Counted from the stretch's first letter, positions 1 through 8,805 are shown. The stretch: DNA of 64,000 nucleotides from a bacterium (GCA_030427205.1 JAUHXC010000040.1:33735-97734), one strand, 5' to 3'. Notes: generated from the letters alone by a model not told the origin. Made by a program: numbers and translations.

Positions 1-180
1 GACGGCCGGCGGCGTCCACTCGGTGCGCGCGCCGGGCTCGGGCAGCTTCGACCGATCGGGCGCGGCCGGCGCGGCGGCGGGCTTCTCGGCCGGGGCCTCG
101 GCCTTGGGCGCGGGCGCGCCGCCGCAGCCGACGGCGAACAGTCCGGCGGCGAGGGCCGCCATGGTCATCGACGTCTTCAT
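1..180 (-). CDS. M16-family partner lipoprotein, N-terminal part only
   Basis: Only the first 60 codons are present; the gene continues past the left edge. It starts at the ATG at 180, which overlaps the stop of the upstream M16 peptidase gene in an ATGA arrangement, so the two are translationally coupled. The N-terminus is a lipoprotein signal ending in FAVGC (Cys19 would be the lipidated residue), followed by an Ala/Pro-rich linker and the segment SKLPEPG. In many Gram-negative bacteria M16 metalloproteases occur as a pair, one zinc-active subunit and one inactive subunit, encoded next to each other. By position and by its linker this is probably the inactive partner, but no M16 domain residues lie inside the window, so the assignment rests on context. 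Confidence 0.6.
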   Translation of the reverse strand, partial: MKTSMTMAALAAGLFAVGCGGAPAPKAEAPAEKPAAAPAAPDRSKLPEPGARTEWTPPAV

Positions 181-1580
181 CGTGCGCCTCCCGTGGGCTG
201 GCCGCTGGCGCCGCTGGTGATCCGGGCCTTCTTGCCCTCGGCCTTCTTCTGTTCGACCGGCAGGATGTCCAGCCGGACCCGCTTCTTGCCGAGGTAGGTC
301 TGCGCGGCGGCGTGCACCTTGGCCGCGTCGAGGCTCGTATAGCGGGCGAGATCCTGGGCGAGGAAGTCGGGCTTGCCGGTGAAGTGGAAGTATGTCGAGA
401 GGGTCTGCGCCCGGCTGAGCACGCTCTCGGCGCGGCCGTAGAACGACTTGCGCCAGCCGTTGAGGCTGCGGGTCATTTCGTCTTCGCTCGGCGGGGTCGC
501 CAGGGCCGCGGTGATCGCCGCGTCGACCGCCGCCGACAGCTCGTCGATGGTCTTGCCCGGCGCCGCGGTGGCCATGATGACGAAGAAGCCTTCGCGGGCG
601 AAGCTCACCTGGAAGGCGGCGACGTCCTTGGCCACCTTCTGCTCGTAGACCAGGGGCTGATACAGCCGCGACGACTTGCCGCCGCTGAGCACCGTCGCCA
701 GGATGTCCATCGCCGCGTCGCCCTCTTCGAAGAGCGCCGGGGTATGCCAGGCGAGGTACATGCGCGGCAGCTTGACCTCGTCCTTCTCGACGCGGTGCAC
801 GTCCTCGGCGAGCGTCGGATCCTTGACCTTGGGGTCGGGGGTCCGCTTACCGGCGGGCAGGTGGCCGAAGTACTTCTGCACCAGTGCTTTGGCGTTGGCC
901 GGGTCGAAGTCGCCGACGATGGTCACCACCGCGTTGGCCGGCACGTAGTGGGTGCGGAAGAAGCCCTTGACGTCGTCGAGCGTCGCCGCGGTCAGATCCG
1001 CGTGCGAGCCGATGGGCGCGTGGTGATAGGGGTGCCCCTCGGGAAACAGCGAGTCGATGATGTACAGCCACCACATGCCGTAGGGCCGGTCTTCATAGCT
1101 CTGCCGCCGCTCGTTCTTGACGACGTCCCGCTGGTTGTCGAGCTTCTCCTGGGTCAGCACCGGCAGGAGGTTCTCCATGCGGTCCGACTCCATCCACAGC
1201 GCCAGCTCGAGGTACTCCTTGGGCACCCGCTCGTAGTAGTTGGTGCGGTCGGTGCTCGTCGTGCCGTTCACCGCCGCCCCGATGGGCTCGAACGGCTTGA
1301 AGTACTCGTCGTCGAAGTTCTGGCTGCCCTGGAACATCAGGTGCTCGAACAGGTGAGCGAAGCCCGAGCGGCCCTTGCGCTCGTGGGCCGAGCCGACCAG
1401 ATAGCGGACCTCGACGGCGACCACCGGCAGCCGGTCGTCCCGGCTCATGAGCACCGTCAGCCCGTTGTCGAGCGTCATCTGCTCGACCTCGATCTGCGGC
1501 ACGGGGGCCTCTTCGGCCTGAGCCGAGAGCCCGGCGGTCGCGATCAGCAGCGCGGTCAATGCGCTCGCGAATCGATTCAC
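177..1580 (-). CDS. M16 family zinc metallopeptidase, secreted
   Basis: 467-residue insulinase/pitrilysin-type peptidase. A signal peptide (MNRFASALTALLIATAGL, then a cut near AQA-E) points to export to the periplasm. The inverted zinc motif HLFEH is at residues 76-80: His76 and His80 bind zinc and Glu79 is the general base. The third ligand is probably Glu157 in KNERRQ, at the spacing usual for the family. The C-terminal half has the second M16 domain with its APG-type segments. M16 enzymes degrade peptides inside a closed chamber, often as heterodimers, which fits the coupled downstream lipoprotein gene. The start at 1580 follows an aggagg-like site on the minus strand. The physiological substrate cannot be read from the sequence. 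Confidence 0.93.
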   Translation of the reverse strand: MNRFASALTALLIATAGLSAQAEEAPVPQIEVEQMTLDNGLTVLMSRDDRLPVVAVEVRYLVGSAHERKGRSGFAHLFEHLMFQGSQNFDDEYFKPFEPIGAAVNGTTSTDRTNYYERVPKEYLELALWMESDRMENLLPVLTQEKLDNQRDVVKNERRQSYEDRPYGMWWLYIIDSLFPEGHPYHHAPIGSHADLTAATLDDVKGFFRTHYVPANAVVTIVGDFDPANAKALVQKYFGHLPAGKRTPDPKVKDPTLAEDVHRVEKDEVKLPRMYLAWHTPALFEEGDAAMDILATVLSGGKSSRLYQPLVYEQKVAKDVAAFQVSFAREGFFVIMATAAPGKTIDELSAAVDAAITAALATPPSEDEMTRSLNGWRKSFYGRAESVLSRAQTLSTYFHFTGKPDFLAQDLARYTSLDAAKVHAAAQTYLGKKRVRLDILPVEQKKAEGKKARITSGASGQPTGGAR

Positions 1581-1844
1581 GCGGATTCCTCCTTGTTCAC
1601 GGTGCGGCGGGGCGGGGTGCCCGGCGCCGCGTCGACAGGTGCATACCCCGCGCGGGGGGCGGGGTCAATCGGCGGGGTGGTACGGCCGAGGTGCGCGCCA
1701 GGGTAGGGGAATGCGGCGCGCCGACCCGGCCGACGCAACCATCGGCCCGCCCGGGTCACCTCGTCGATGTCGCCGCGCGGCGGCGCCGTGCACGGATCTT
1801 GCTCCAAGCTCCAGAGAATGTCGACGCCCGGCCTGGAGGAGCCT

Positions 1845-3422
1845 ATGTCTGTCCGCGCCTGTAGCACCGAGCCGTGGAACGTCTCATCGATCGTGTATCC
1901 CGTGAGACACCAAGCAGGCCGCGCCGGACCGAACGCCGGCGAGATCGCCCCGGATACCGTAGACGACACCGTGGACCGCATCGTGGACGACACCGCATCC
2001 TCGCCGCGCCACGTCCGGCGCTACGCGCTCTACGGCGCGCTCTTCGGCTTGCTCTTCCCGATCGTGGCGACGCTCATCGAGGCGTGGCTCAGCGCCGGTG
2101 AGATCTCGGGCGCCAGCCTCATCGCGGCGCAGGCCGGCTCGCCGCTCTTGTGGATCATCGACACCGCGCCCCTCTTCCTGGGCATGTTCGCCGCGTTCGG
2201 CGGGCGCCAGATCGACGCCCTGCAGGTGCAGCGCAACGCCCTGTACGGCGCGTTCGGAGAGATGCAGGGCCTCAAGGAGCAAGCCGAGCAGGCCAGTGAG
2301 GCCAAGGGGCGCTTCCTGGCGACGATGAGCCACGAGATCCGCACCCCGATGAACGCGGTCATCGCCGCGACCGGCCTGCTCACCGAGAGCCGCCTCGACC
2401 CCGAGCAGCAGGAGCTGGTGAACATCGTGCGCGGCAGCGGCGAGGCCCTGCTCGCGCTGGTCAACGACGTGCTCGACTTCTCGAAGATCGAGGCCGGGGA
2501 GATGCACATCGAGACCGCCCCGGTCGACGTGCGCGCGCTGGTGGTCGAGCTGGCCCCCGGGCTGCGGCTGGCGGCCGACGCCAAGGATCTGACCCTCGAC
2601 GTGCGGATCGACGACGCGGTGCCGCCGGCGGTGCTCGGGGACAGCAACCGGCTGCGGCAGGTTCTGGTGAACCTGATCAGCAACGCGACCAAGTTCACCC
2701 ACCGGGGGGGCGTGAGCCTCGCGATCAGCGTCGACCCCCAGCACGCCGAGCGCTTGTCGTTCGCGGTGACCGATACCGGCATCGGCATCGCGGAGGACCG
2801 CCTCGGCAGCCTCTTCGACGCGTTCGTGCAGGCCGATGCCAGCACCACCCGGGCCTTTGGCGGCACCGGCCTGGGGCTGACGATCTGCAAGCGGCTCGTC
2901 GAGGCGATGGGCGGCGAGATCGCGGTGCGCAGCACGCTGGGGCAGGGATCGACGTTCTGTTTCACCGTCGAGGCGCCGCCGGTCGAGCCCCCGGCGCGCC
3001 ATCGCACGACGCCGCCGCGCGGGCTGACCGCGCCCGGAGCGGGCGCCGACCTGCGCATCCTCGTCGCCGAGGACAACCCGGTCAATCAGCGGGTGGTCGA
3101 GCTGTCGCTCGCCCGCCTCGGCCACGCCATCACCGTCGTCGAGGACGGCGAGCGGGCGGTGCAGGCCGTCGCGGGCGGTGATTTCGAGCTGGTGCTGATG
3201 GACCTGGACATGCCCCTGCTCGACGGGCTGTCTGCCACCCGCTGCATCCGCAGCGGCGCGGGCGCGCAGCCCTATATCGTGGCGGTGACCGCCAACGTGA
3301 CCGCCGAAGACCGCGAGCGCTGCGCGGCGGCGGGCATGGACGACTTCGTCAGCAAGCCCGTGCGCCTCGAAGACCTGCAGCGCCTGCTCGAACGCTACAC
3401 CGCGGCCCGCGTCCCGGCCTGA
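1845..3422 (+). CDS. membrane hybrid histidine kinase with receiver domain
   Basis: 525 residues if started at the ATG at 1845, which has a GGAGGA site five bases upstream; an in-frame ATG at 1767 would add 26 residues but lacks such a site. Two hydrophobic helices (about 60-80 and 100-119) anchor it in the inner membrane with almost no periplasmic sensor. A coiled linker leads to the HisKA box with phosphoacceptor His163 (MSHEIRTPMN), then the ATPase N box (LVNLISNATKF), G1 (DTGIGI) and G2 (GGTGLGL). The C-terminal receiver has the acidic pair in AEDNPVNQ, phosphoacceptor Asp453 (LMDLDMP) and the conserved Lys in SKPV. It is a two-step phosphorelay protein without an Hpt domain, so an outside Hpt or regulator is expected. 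A damaged partial copy of its 3' half lies at 7084-7360. Confidence 0.94.
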   Translation: MSVRACSTEPWNVSSIVYPVRHQAGRAGPNAGEIAPDTVDDTVDRIVDDTASSPRHVRRYALYGALFGLLFPIVATLIEAWLSAGEISGASLIAAQAGSPLLWIIDTAPLFLGMFAAFGGRQIDALQVQRNALYGAFGEMQGLKEQAEQASEAKGRFLATMSHEIRTPMNAVIAATGLLTESRLDPEQQELVNIVRGSGEALLALVNDVLDFSKIEAGEMHIETAPVDVRALVVELAPGLRLAADAKDLTLDVRIDDAVPPAVLGDSNRLRQVLVNLISNATKFTHRGGVSLAISVDPQHAERLSFAVTDTGIGIAEDRLGSLFDAFVQADASTTRAFGGTGLGLTICKRLVEAMGGEIAVRSTLGQGSTFCFTVEAPPVEPPARHRTTPPRGLTAPGAGADLRILVAEDNPVNQRVVELSLARLGHAITVVEDGERAVQAVAGGDFELVLMDLDMPLLDGLSATRCIRSGAGAQPYIVAVTANVTAEDRERCAAAGMDDFVSKPVRLEDLQRLLERYTAARVPA

Positions 3423-3672
3423 GACCGAGAGCGGGCATCCTGACCGGCCTCGACCCCGCTCGCCACGCGTCCGCATCCGATACGTCTCATTGATCATCGG
3501 CGGCGCGTTCTGCTCGGGGTCCGGGCATGGCGCGGCGACAGGAGGGGCCCCGAGAGCGCACCCGTCAGCGATGCCCACCACGCCTGCCCGAGCCAGCTTC
3601 ATTTGCCCCGCGACGACCGCGTCTGCCTCATCATGTCGAGCGAGGCGCTGCCCCGGCGAGGCGCCGGCGCGG

Positions 3673-4923
3673 TCAGTCGATGCACCAGGCATCGCCGTCG
3701 GTGTAGTCGTAGGCCACCGTCTCGCACCGGCCGTGGCCGTTGGTATCGACCCAGAACGAGCCGCAGTTGTCGAAGGTCCAGTTGCAGCCCTCGAACTTGG
3801 CCCCCAGGCCGAGGTCGGCGTCGTAGAAGCTGCTGTCGGTGTAGGTGGTGCCGCCGAGGCGATACGACAGCTTGGTGACCTTGAGGCCGTTGTCGGTGCC
3901 GTTGATGCGGAACTGGCTCATGCCCGAGCCGGCGAAGCCCGAGCTGGGGTTGTCCTGCCGGACGGGGGTGCAGCACTTCTCTTCCTTCTTGTCGATGCTG
4001 TTGATGCTGCACTCCCACAGCTTGTGCCCGACCCGCCACTTGAGCTTCGTCGGCTTGCTGCTGCCGCAGGTGCCGCAGCCGCCGGCCTTGATGCACAGCC
4101 GGGTGATGTTCTCGTAGTTCGGGTTGGCCGGCGGCGCGGGCGGCTCGGCCGGGCAGAACACCACGTCGGCGCTGGCGGCGCAGGTGCAGCCGTCGCCCTC
4201 GCACAGATCGGCGTCGGGGTTGGCCGGGTCGACGCAGCGACCGCTGAGGCAGGCGGCGTCATCGGCGCAGGCGATGCCGCCGGCGAGCTTCGCGGCGCAG
4301 GCCCCGGCCGCGGAGTCGCAGAAGCCGCCGGCGCAGGTATCGATCTCGGCGTCGCACGTCTCGCCGATCGCCTTGAGCGGCGGCGCCGGGTCGGCTTCGG
4401 GCCGGCAGGCGCCGGTGATGCCGTCGGCGTCGATCGCGCAGAAGAGCCCCGGGGCGCAGGTCTTGCGGCGCAACGGGTTCTCGACCTCGAGCCCGTCGCC
4501 GAACGGCGAGCAGTCGCCGCCCTCACCCAGCGTGCCCTCGAGGAACGGCAGCTTGCCCACCTCGGCCGCGTCGGCCTCACACGCGGCGCCGTCGCGCTCG
4601 AGGCCGCGCAGGTACTCGCCGGCCAGCTCGGGGTCGTAGGCGATGACGCCGTCCTGCACCAGCGCGTCGCCGAGCACCGTCGGACAGGGGTTGGCCGCGA
4701 TGCAGGCGTCGACGCTGTCGTGGGTCTGATCGAGGGGCGAGCAGCAGTCTGCGCTCGCGTTGCAGTAGAGCTCGTTGAAGTGGCCGCAGAAGTCGGCGAG
4801 CAGCACCGCGCCTTCGACGGACGAGACGGGCGGGGTCTCTTCGGTGGTGTCGTCCTCGCCGCAGCCGACGGCGGTCAGGGCCAGCAGCAGGGCCGCGCAG
4901 AGTCGAAGTATTGCCTGGGTCAT
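3673..4923 (-). CDS. Cys-rich secreted lipoprotein of unknown function
   Basis: 416 residues from the ATG at 4923, preceded by a GAGGA site. A lipoprotein signal ends in LTAVGC (Cys21). Then come a DDTTEETPP linker and a long Cys-rich region with paired-Cys motifs of the CAPGLFC, CAGGFCDS and CLSGRCVDP type, typical of extracytoplasmic proteins in Myxococcota. The C-terminal third is different: it is rich in Trp/Tyr/Gly, has a CGTCG motif, and ends in a Cys-rich WTFDNCGSFW...WCID tail that looks like a small disulfide-bonded binding domain. I do not recognise a catalytic site. It converges with the kinase gene at 1845. A damaged copy of its middle part is found on the same strand at 8618-8784. 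Confidence 0.8.
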   Translation of the reverse strand: MTQAILRLCAALLLALTAVGCGEDDTTEETPPVSSVEGAVLLADFCGHFNELYCNASADCCSPLDQTHDSVDACIAANPCPTVLGDALVQDGVIAYDPELAGEYLRGLERDGAACEADAAEVGKLPFLEGTLGEGGDCSPFGDGLEVENPLRRKTCAPGLFCAIDADGITGACRPEADPAPPLKAIGETCDAEIDTCAGGFCDSAAGACAAKLAGGIACADDAACLSGRCVDPANPDADLCEGDGCTCAASADVVFCPAEPPAPPANPNYENITRLCIKAGGCGTCGSSKPTKLKWRVGHKLWECSINSIDKKEEKCCTPVRQDNPSSGFAGSGMSQFRINGTDNGLKVTKLSYRLGGTTYTDSSFYDADLGLGAKFEGCNWTFDNCGSFWVDTNGHGRCETVAYDYTDGDAWCID

Positions 4924-5217
4924 CGGGGTCCTCGTGGGTCGGGGGCGCATCGCAGCGCCGATGAACGGCCGCCTCGCCACCTGGCGGGCGACCCGGGTCT
5001 CGGCTGGATCACCCCCGTGGGCCGGATCGAGTGCACGGCAATCGAAAAAAAGAACGCGGCGCCGGAAGAAAGTCGGCGCCTCACCCTGTGGTCGGCACCT
5101 CTCGCTCGCGCCTGCCTCGCCAGCGCAGCAACGTCTCGCGAGCGCACCGCGCGGAGCCGCTTTGATCCGATGTCCGCGCGCCTGTCAGGCTGGTCCCACC
5201 CCGAGCGAGGAGGCGCC

Positions 5218-5925
5218 ATGCGCCGTACAGCATCCAGTTGGCCGCTCGCGCTCGCTGGCGCGCTGGTGGCGTCGTCGGCACCCGGCCTGCGCGCGCGTTC
5301 GGCCCCACCGACCCCCGAGGCGCTCGCTTCGGCGCCGATGGTCTCGGCGAAGGTCGCTGCCGCCGAGGACGCGGCGTGGAGCGAAGAGGCCATCGACGCT
5401 GCCTACGACGCGGGCTTCTGGCATGGCACGGGCGGGCCGTTGATCGTCGGCGGCATCCTGACGGCGATCCCCGGTCTGACCGGCACCGTCGCCGGCGCGG
5501 TCGAGGGGCGGGCGGACGTGCTCGGCGCATCGGCGATCCTGCTGGGGCTGGCCGGTGCCCAGATCGGCTTCGGCGCCTGGTTCGCCACCCATGCACCGCA
5601 GGACGGACCGCTCGCCGCCCGGCAAGCGGGCGAACGGGCGGGGGCGGGGGCCATGGCGCTGGTCTGGGGCGGGCTGCTGGGGGCCGGGGCCGTCGTGGCC
5701 TTCGCCCGCGACGAACCGCTGAGCGGCACCGGCGGCGAGATCATGGCGGTGCCCGTCAGCCTGGCGCTGCTCGGATGGGGGTTGTGGGCCTCCATCGACG
5801 CCGACGCCGAGCATGACACGCTGGTCGACGACGCCCGTCGGCGGGCGGTCTCGGGCGTACCCCATGCCCGACCGGACGACAGCCCGCGGACCCGTGCGCT
5901 CACTCTCTTCGGGGCGCGCTTCTGA
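5218..5925 (+). CDS. hypothetical four-helix membrane protein
   Basis: 235 residues, starting at the ATG at 5218 behind an aggagg site (5207-5212). The N-terminus resembles a signal peptide or first membrane anchor, followed by an Ala/Pro-rich stretch. Four glycine-rich hydrophobic segments follow (around GPLIVGGILTAIPGL, VLGASAILLGLAGAQ, GAMALVWGGLLGAG and IMAVPVSLALLGWGL). The C-terminus is charged and hydrophilic and has no catalytic motif. No family was recognised. The upstream 294-bp gap, divergent from the lipoprotein gene at 3673-4923, contains an A-rich run near 5041-5075 that may carry promoters for both genes. Confidence 0.75.
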   Translation: MRRTASSWPLALAGALVASSAPGLRARSAPPTPEALASAPMVSAKVAAAEDAAWSEEAIDAAYDAGFWHGTGGPLIVGGILTAIPGLTGTVAGAVEGRADVLGASAILLGLAGAQIGFGAWFATHAPQDGPLAARQAGERAGAGAMALVWGGLLGAGAVVAFARDEPLSGTGGEIMAVPVSLALLGWGLWASIDADAEHDTLVDDARRRAVSGVPHARPDDSPRTRALTLFGARF

Positions 5926-6195
5926 TCGGTACGATATGGTTGGCACCTATCTCGACCGATGACCGCCATCGCGATGCGGGAAGGGCAGAGTCTACGGCTG
6001 CGGGTGAGCACCCAGGGGGCGAATCGTGTGCGGGTTTCGTCGACCGGCACCCGGCTGAGCGTCTACGCGGCGGGCTGCGCGCCGGTCATTGCGGGGCAGT
6101 TGTTCGGCCGGCATCATCGCTCACTTCGATGGGTGGAACATCTTCTACATGCTTTACATTCGCGACTACTGATCCTTCTCGAAGGCGAGATCATC

Positions 6196-6936
6196 ATGAA
6201 TCACTGGATCTTCGGTTGTCTCTTGTGCGCTGCGTCGATCATCGGGATGCGCAGCGCGGTGGCCGAGTCGGATGCAGGGGCTGCGACGCACCGCGCGACC
6301 TTCTGCAGCGCCCGCGACCGGACGCGCCTGCAGGGCGTCGAAGACAATGGCCGTGCCTTCGACATCGACCTCCGAGGCAGCGACGACGCGCAGCCGCTGG
6401 GGCTGGAGTTGATCATCGAATTGGATGGCAGGCTGCCGCCCGGAGCGATGGCCGATGTCATCGAATACCGCTCCAACGACGCGCCCTGGTCCTCCGACTT
6501 CGTCGTGGAGTCCGCATGCCATGATGGGAGATGCCCCGACGCGAATGACACGCTCGTCGCGTCGGTGTCGCGGCCCGCTCGACTCTCGAATCATTCGCCC
6601 GTGCGCTTGCGATCACAGCGCCCCGCAGAGGCGCCCGGAATCGTCCAGATCTGCCTCGCTGCCGTCCTGTGGGGCGATGCGCCGAACCCCGACGAACCCC
6701 CGGATCGTGCTTCGCCCGATCCGCTTCCTGCAGACGCCGGCCACCAGGATGGGCGGGTACCCCCGGCTGACGCCCGGGATGCGGGTGCGGGAGACGAGTC
6801 ACCGCACCCGCCCGGCGGTTACGAAGGCGATGGGTGTGCGGTGTCGTCCGGGCACGCCGAGCCGCTGTGGCTCGGCGCCCTGCTCGCACTGTTCGTTGTC
6901 GGGCGTCGGCGCGGACGCCGCCTGCGAGGGCGCTGA
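6196..6936 (+). CDS. secreted protein with MYXO-CTERM-like sorting tail
   Basis: 246 residues from the ATG at 6196 (site GAAGGCGAGA upstream). It has a signal peptide (MNHWIFGCLLCAASIIG), a globular extracellular domain of about 150 residues with paired Cys, a Pro/Asp/Ala-rich linker, and a C-terminal tail made of GC, about a dozen residues, a hydrophobic helix (LWLGALLALFVVG) and an Arg-rich end (RRRGRRLRGR). That Gly-Cys/helix/Arg layout is the MYXO-CTERM sorting signal known from Myxococcota surface proteins, in which the Cys is thought to be processed. The globular part is not recognised. The gene is slightly less GC-rich than its neighbours. Confidence 0.72.
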   Translation: MNHWIFGCLLCAASIIGMRSAVAESDAGAATHRATFCSARDRTRLQGVEDNGRAFDIDLRGSDDAQPLGLELIIELDGRLPPGAMADVIEYRSNDAPWSSDFVVESACHDGRCPDANDTLVASVSRPARLSNHSPVRLRSQRPAEAPGIVQICLAAVLWGDAPNPDEPPDRASPDPLPADAGHQDGRVPPADARDAGAGDESPHPPGGYEGDGCAVSSGHAEPLWLGALLALFVVGRRRGRRLRGR

Positions 6937-7083
6937 CGATCGCGCGCCGACGGCTCGAACAGCCGCATCAGCAGCGCGCTCTCCCGGCACGTATGCCCGC
7001 CGGTACGGGAGATCTCGCACCGACTCGCAACTGGCTGCTGTCGGTCGGACTGAGCCCGAGCCACCCCGATGTCCCCGCGATCT

Positions 7084-7360
7084 GACGACTGCAAGCGCGT
7101 CGTCGAGGCGATGGGCGGCGAGATCGCGGTGGGCTGCACGCTGGGGCAGGGATCGACCTCCTCGTTCACGGTCGAGGCGCCGCCGGTCGAGCCCCCGGCG
7201 CGACACCGCACGACGCCGCCGCGCGGGGTGAGCGTGCCCCGGCCGAGCGCCGACCTGCGCACCCTCGTCGCCGAAGACAACTCCCGCCGCATTCGCAGTG
7301 GCGCGGGCGCGCAGGCCTGTATCGTGGCGCTGACCGCCAACGTGACCGCCGAAGAGCGCC
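7084..7360 (+). pseudogene. fragment of hybrid histidine kinase (copy of 1845-3422)
   Basis: Over most of its length this stretch matches the end of the ATPase domain and the start of the receiver of the kinase at 1845-3422. Shared segments include VVEAMGGEIAV, VEAPPVEPPARHRTTPPRG and the tail SGAGAQ-IVA-TANVTAEE. About 52 residues of the receiver, including the phosphoacceptor Asp, are missing in one in-frame deletion after VAEDN. There is no start codon context and no N-terminal half. Similarity stops abruptly at 7360, exactly where the inverted-repeat element at 7361-7582 begins. It is a decayed partial duplicate, not a working gene. Confidence 0.88.
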
Positions 7361-7582
7361 AGGAGGCTGTAGGGCATAGCCCGACACATCGCCCAGCACG
7401 GTCCCGTTCGCCGATTTCGGCGTCGTCAGGCGCTCGAAATATTTCGAGATGCTTGGCGCTACGCGCTGCGCAACGGGCCTGCGCCCCGTCAGGTCGCGGG
7501 CTGAGCCCTTCTGCGGCCTTCCTCCTTGAACTCGGCGAACGGCCCCGCACCGGGCTCGGTCGTCTACGCCCTACAGCCTCCT
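7361..7582. mobile_element. 222-bp element with terminal inverted repeats (IS remnant or MITE)
   Basis: The ends are inverted repeats: AGGAGGCTGTAGGGC at 7361-7375 and its exact reverse complement at 7568-7582. The match extends, with one mismatch, to 19 bp (7361-7379 against 7564-7582). The left end abuts the breakpoint of the kinase fragment. Inside is a perfect 16-bp palindrome CTCGAAATATTTCGAG (7433-7448) and a short open stretch reading FRRRQALEIFRDAWRYALRN and ending in a stop at about 7503, which could be the tail of a lost transposase. I do not recognise the IS family and see no clear target-site duplication. Confidence 0.55.
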
Positions 7583-7776
7583 AGACGGCGACTCGCGTCC
7601 CGGCTCGAGGCAGCCTCGCCGCGAGCGGGTCTGGGGTGAGCCGCGACGCCGCGTGGGTCGGCCGAGGCGAATGGCCCCGGTTCGAGGGGCCCGATCGGGC
7701 GAGAACGCGCATTGCGCGGCGATGGCACGGCCTTCGCACTGCTCGCCGGGCGCACACCCGACCCCCGGAGGACTCC

Positions 7777-7953
7777 ATGCTCAAGTGGGCGCTCATCTTC
7801 TTCATCGTCGCGTTGGTCGCCAGCGGCCTCGGCTTCACCGGCGTGGCCGGCGCCGCCGCCGGCGTGGCCCAGGTTCTGGCCTTCATCGCCATCGCGCTGT
7901 TCGTGATCTTCCTCGCCATCGGCATCATCGGGGCCAAGAAGCTCGCCAGCTGA
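7777..7953 (+). CDS. DUF1328 family small membrane protein
   Basis: 58 residues starting at the ATG at 7777, with a CGGAGGA site upstream. The sequence MLKWALIFFIVALVASGLGF followed by a short Gly/Ala turn and a second hydrophobic helix (LAFIAIALFVIFLAIGII) is the standard two-helix layout of DUF1328 (YtjA-like) inner-membrane proteins. These are often induced by stress, but their role is not known. It sits intact inside a zone of gene fragments. Confidence 0.9.
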   Translation: MLKWALIFFIVALVASGLGFTGVAGAAAGVAQVLAFIAIALFVIFLAIGIIGAKKLAS

Positions 7954-8098
7954 CGCCGGGGTGACCCGAGCCGTGCCCGCCGCGTGAGCGTCCTGCGCCC
8001 GGCTCGGGCTCACGCCCGCGATCCCGCACCGCGCAACGGCCGCCGTGCGGGACGACCCCATCGACAGAGCCATCACCCAAAACAACCCAGGAGCCGAG

Positions 8099-8596
8099 AT
8101 GACCCGCCAAGAGAACCAGGCCAAGCTGCTCGACGTCGCCGACGACTTCGGCACCGCCATGCTCGTGACCCACGACCACGCAGGCGGCCTCCGGGCCCGG
8201 CCGATGAGCGTCGCCGAGTTGACCGACCGCGGCGAGCTGTACTTCGTCACCGATGCGCGCAGCGGCAAGGTCGACGAGATCGCCGCCGACGAGCGCGTGC
8301 TGGTGACCATGCAGGGGTCGACCAAGCAGGTCGAGCTGCAAGGCACCGCCCGGATCATCAATGACGACGCGGCGCTCGAAGCACGCTGGAGCAAGGCCCT
8401 CGACCTGTGGTTCCCCGACGGGCCCAAGTCTGGCACCGCGGTGCTGGTGAAGATCAACGCCTCCAGCGGTCGCTATTGGGACGCCTCGGGCGCCGCCGGC
8501 CTGGAGTTCGTCTGGGAGGCGACGAAGGCGGCCGTCCAGGGCGAGAAGATCGACACCGACAAGGCCGGCGACCACGGCGCGGCCCGCTTCGCCTGA
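8099..8596 (+). CDS. pyridoxamine 5'-phosphate oxidase-like FMN-binding stress protein
   Basis: 165 residues from the ATG at 8099 (AGGAG upstream). The protein has the split-barrel flavin fold seen in general stress protein 26: an opening helix, strands around AMLVTHDHAGGLRARPM, ELYFVTDARSGKVDEI and VLVTMQGSTKQVELQG, and the C-terminal YWDASG...FVWEATKAAVQG segment typical of this family. Such proteins bind FMN or related cofactors and are linked to oxidative or general stress; the exact reaction is unknown. It lies between the DUF1328 gene and the lipoprotein fragment, in a recombined zone. Confidence 0.9.
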   Translation: MTRQENQAKLLDVADDFGTAMLVTHDHAGGLRARPMSVAELTDRGELYFVTDARSGKVDEIAADERVLVTMQGSTKQVELQGTARIINDDAALEARWSKALDLWFPDGPKSGTAVLVKINASSGRYWDASGAAGLEFVWEATKAAVQGEKIDTDKAGDHGAARFA

Positions 8597-8617
8597 GTGA
8601 TACGGCGTCGTCGGCCT

Positions 8618-8784
8618 GCGGGTGCCGCAGGTGCCGCAGCCGCCGGCTTCGATACAAAGCCGGGTGATGTTCTCCTGGTCCGGGCTGGCCGGCGGCTCGG
8701 GCGGCTCGGGCGGGCAGAACACCACGTCGGCGCTGGCGGCGCAGGTGCAGCCGTCGCCCTCGCGCAGATCGGCGTCGTCGATCG
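8618..8784 (-). pseudogene. fragment of Cys-rich lipoprotein (copy of 3673-4923)
   Basis: Read on the minus strand, this stretch is a close copy of the middle of the lipoprotein at 3673-4923 (parent bases about 4056-4222). Both contain CTCAASADVVFCP, a Pro-rich linker, ENITRLCI-AGGCGTCG. One Cys has become Arg (DLCEG to DLREG). No signal peptide and no C-terminal domain remain. It is on the same strand as its parent and lies downstream of the kinase fragment at 7084, in the same order as the two parent genes. Confidence 0.88.
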
Positions 8785-8805
8785 CGCTCGGCAGCCCGCC
8801 GGCGC

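Noticed and set aside
312..1706. Long plus-strand open frame opposite the M16 peptidase
   Set aside because: Arg/Val/His-rich translation without motifs; it is the antisense shadow of a clear peptidase gene in very GC-rich DNA.
1767..1844. Upstream ATG at 1767 as start of the hybrid kinase
   Set aside because: No ribosome site there; the ATG at 1845 has GGAGGA five bases upstream.
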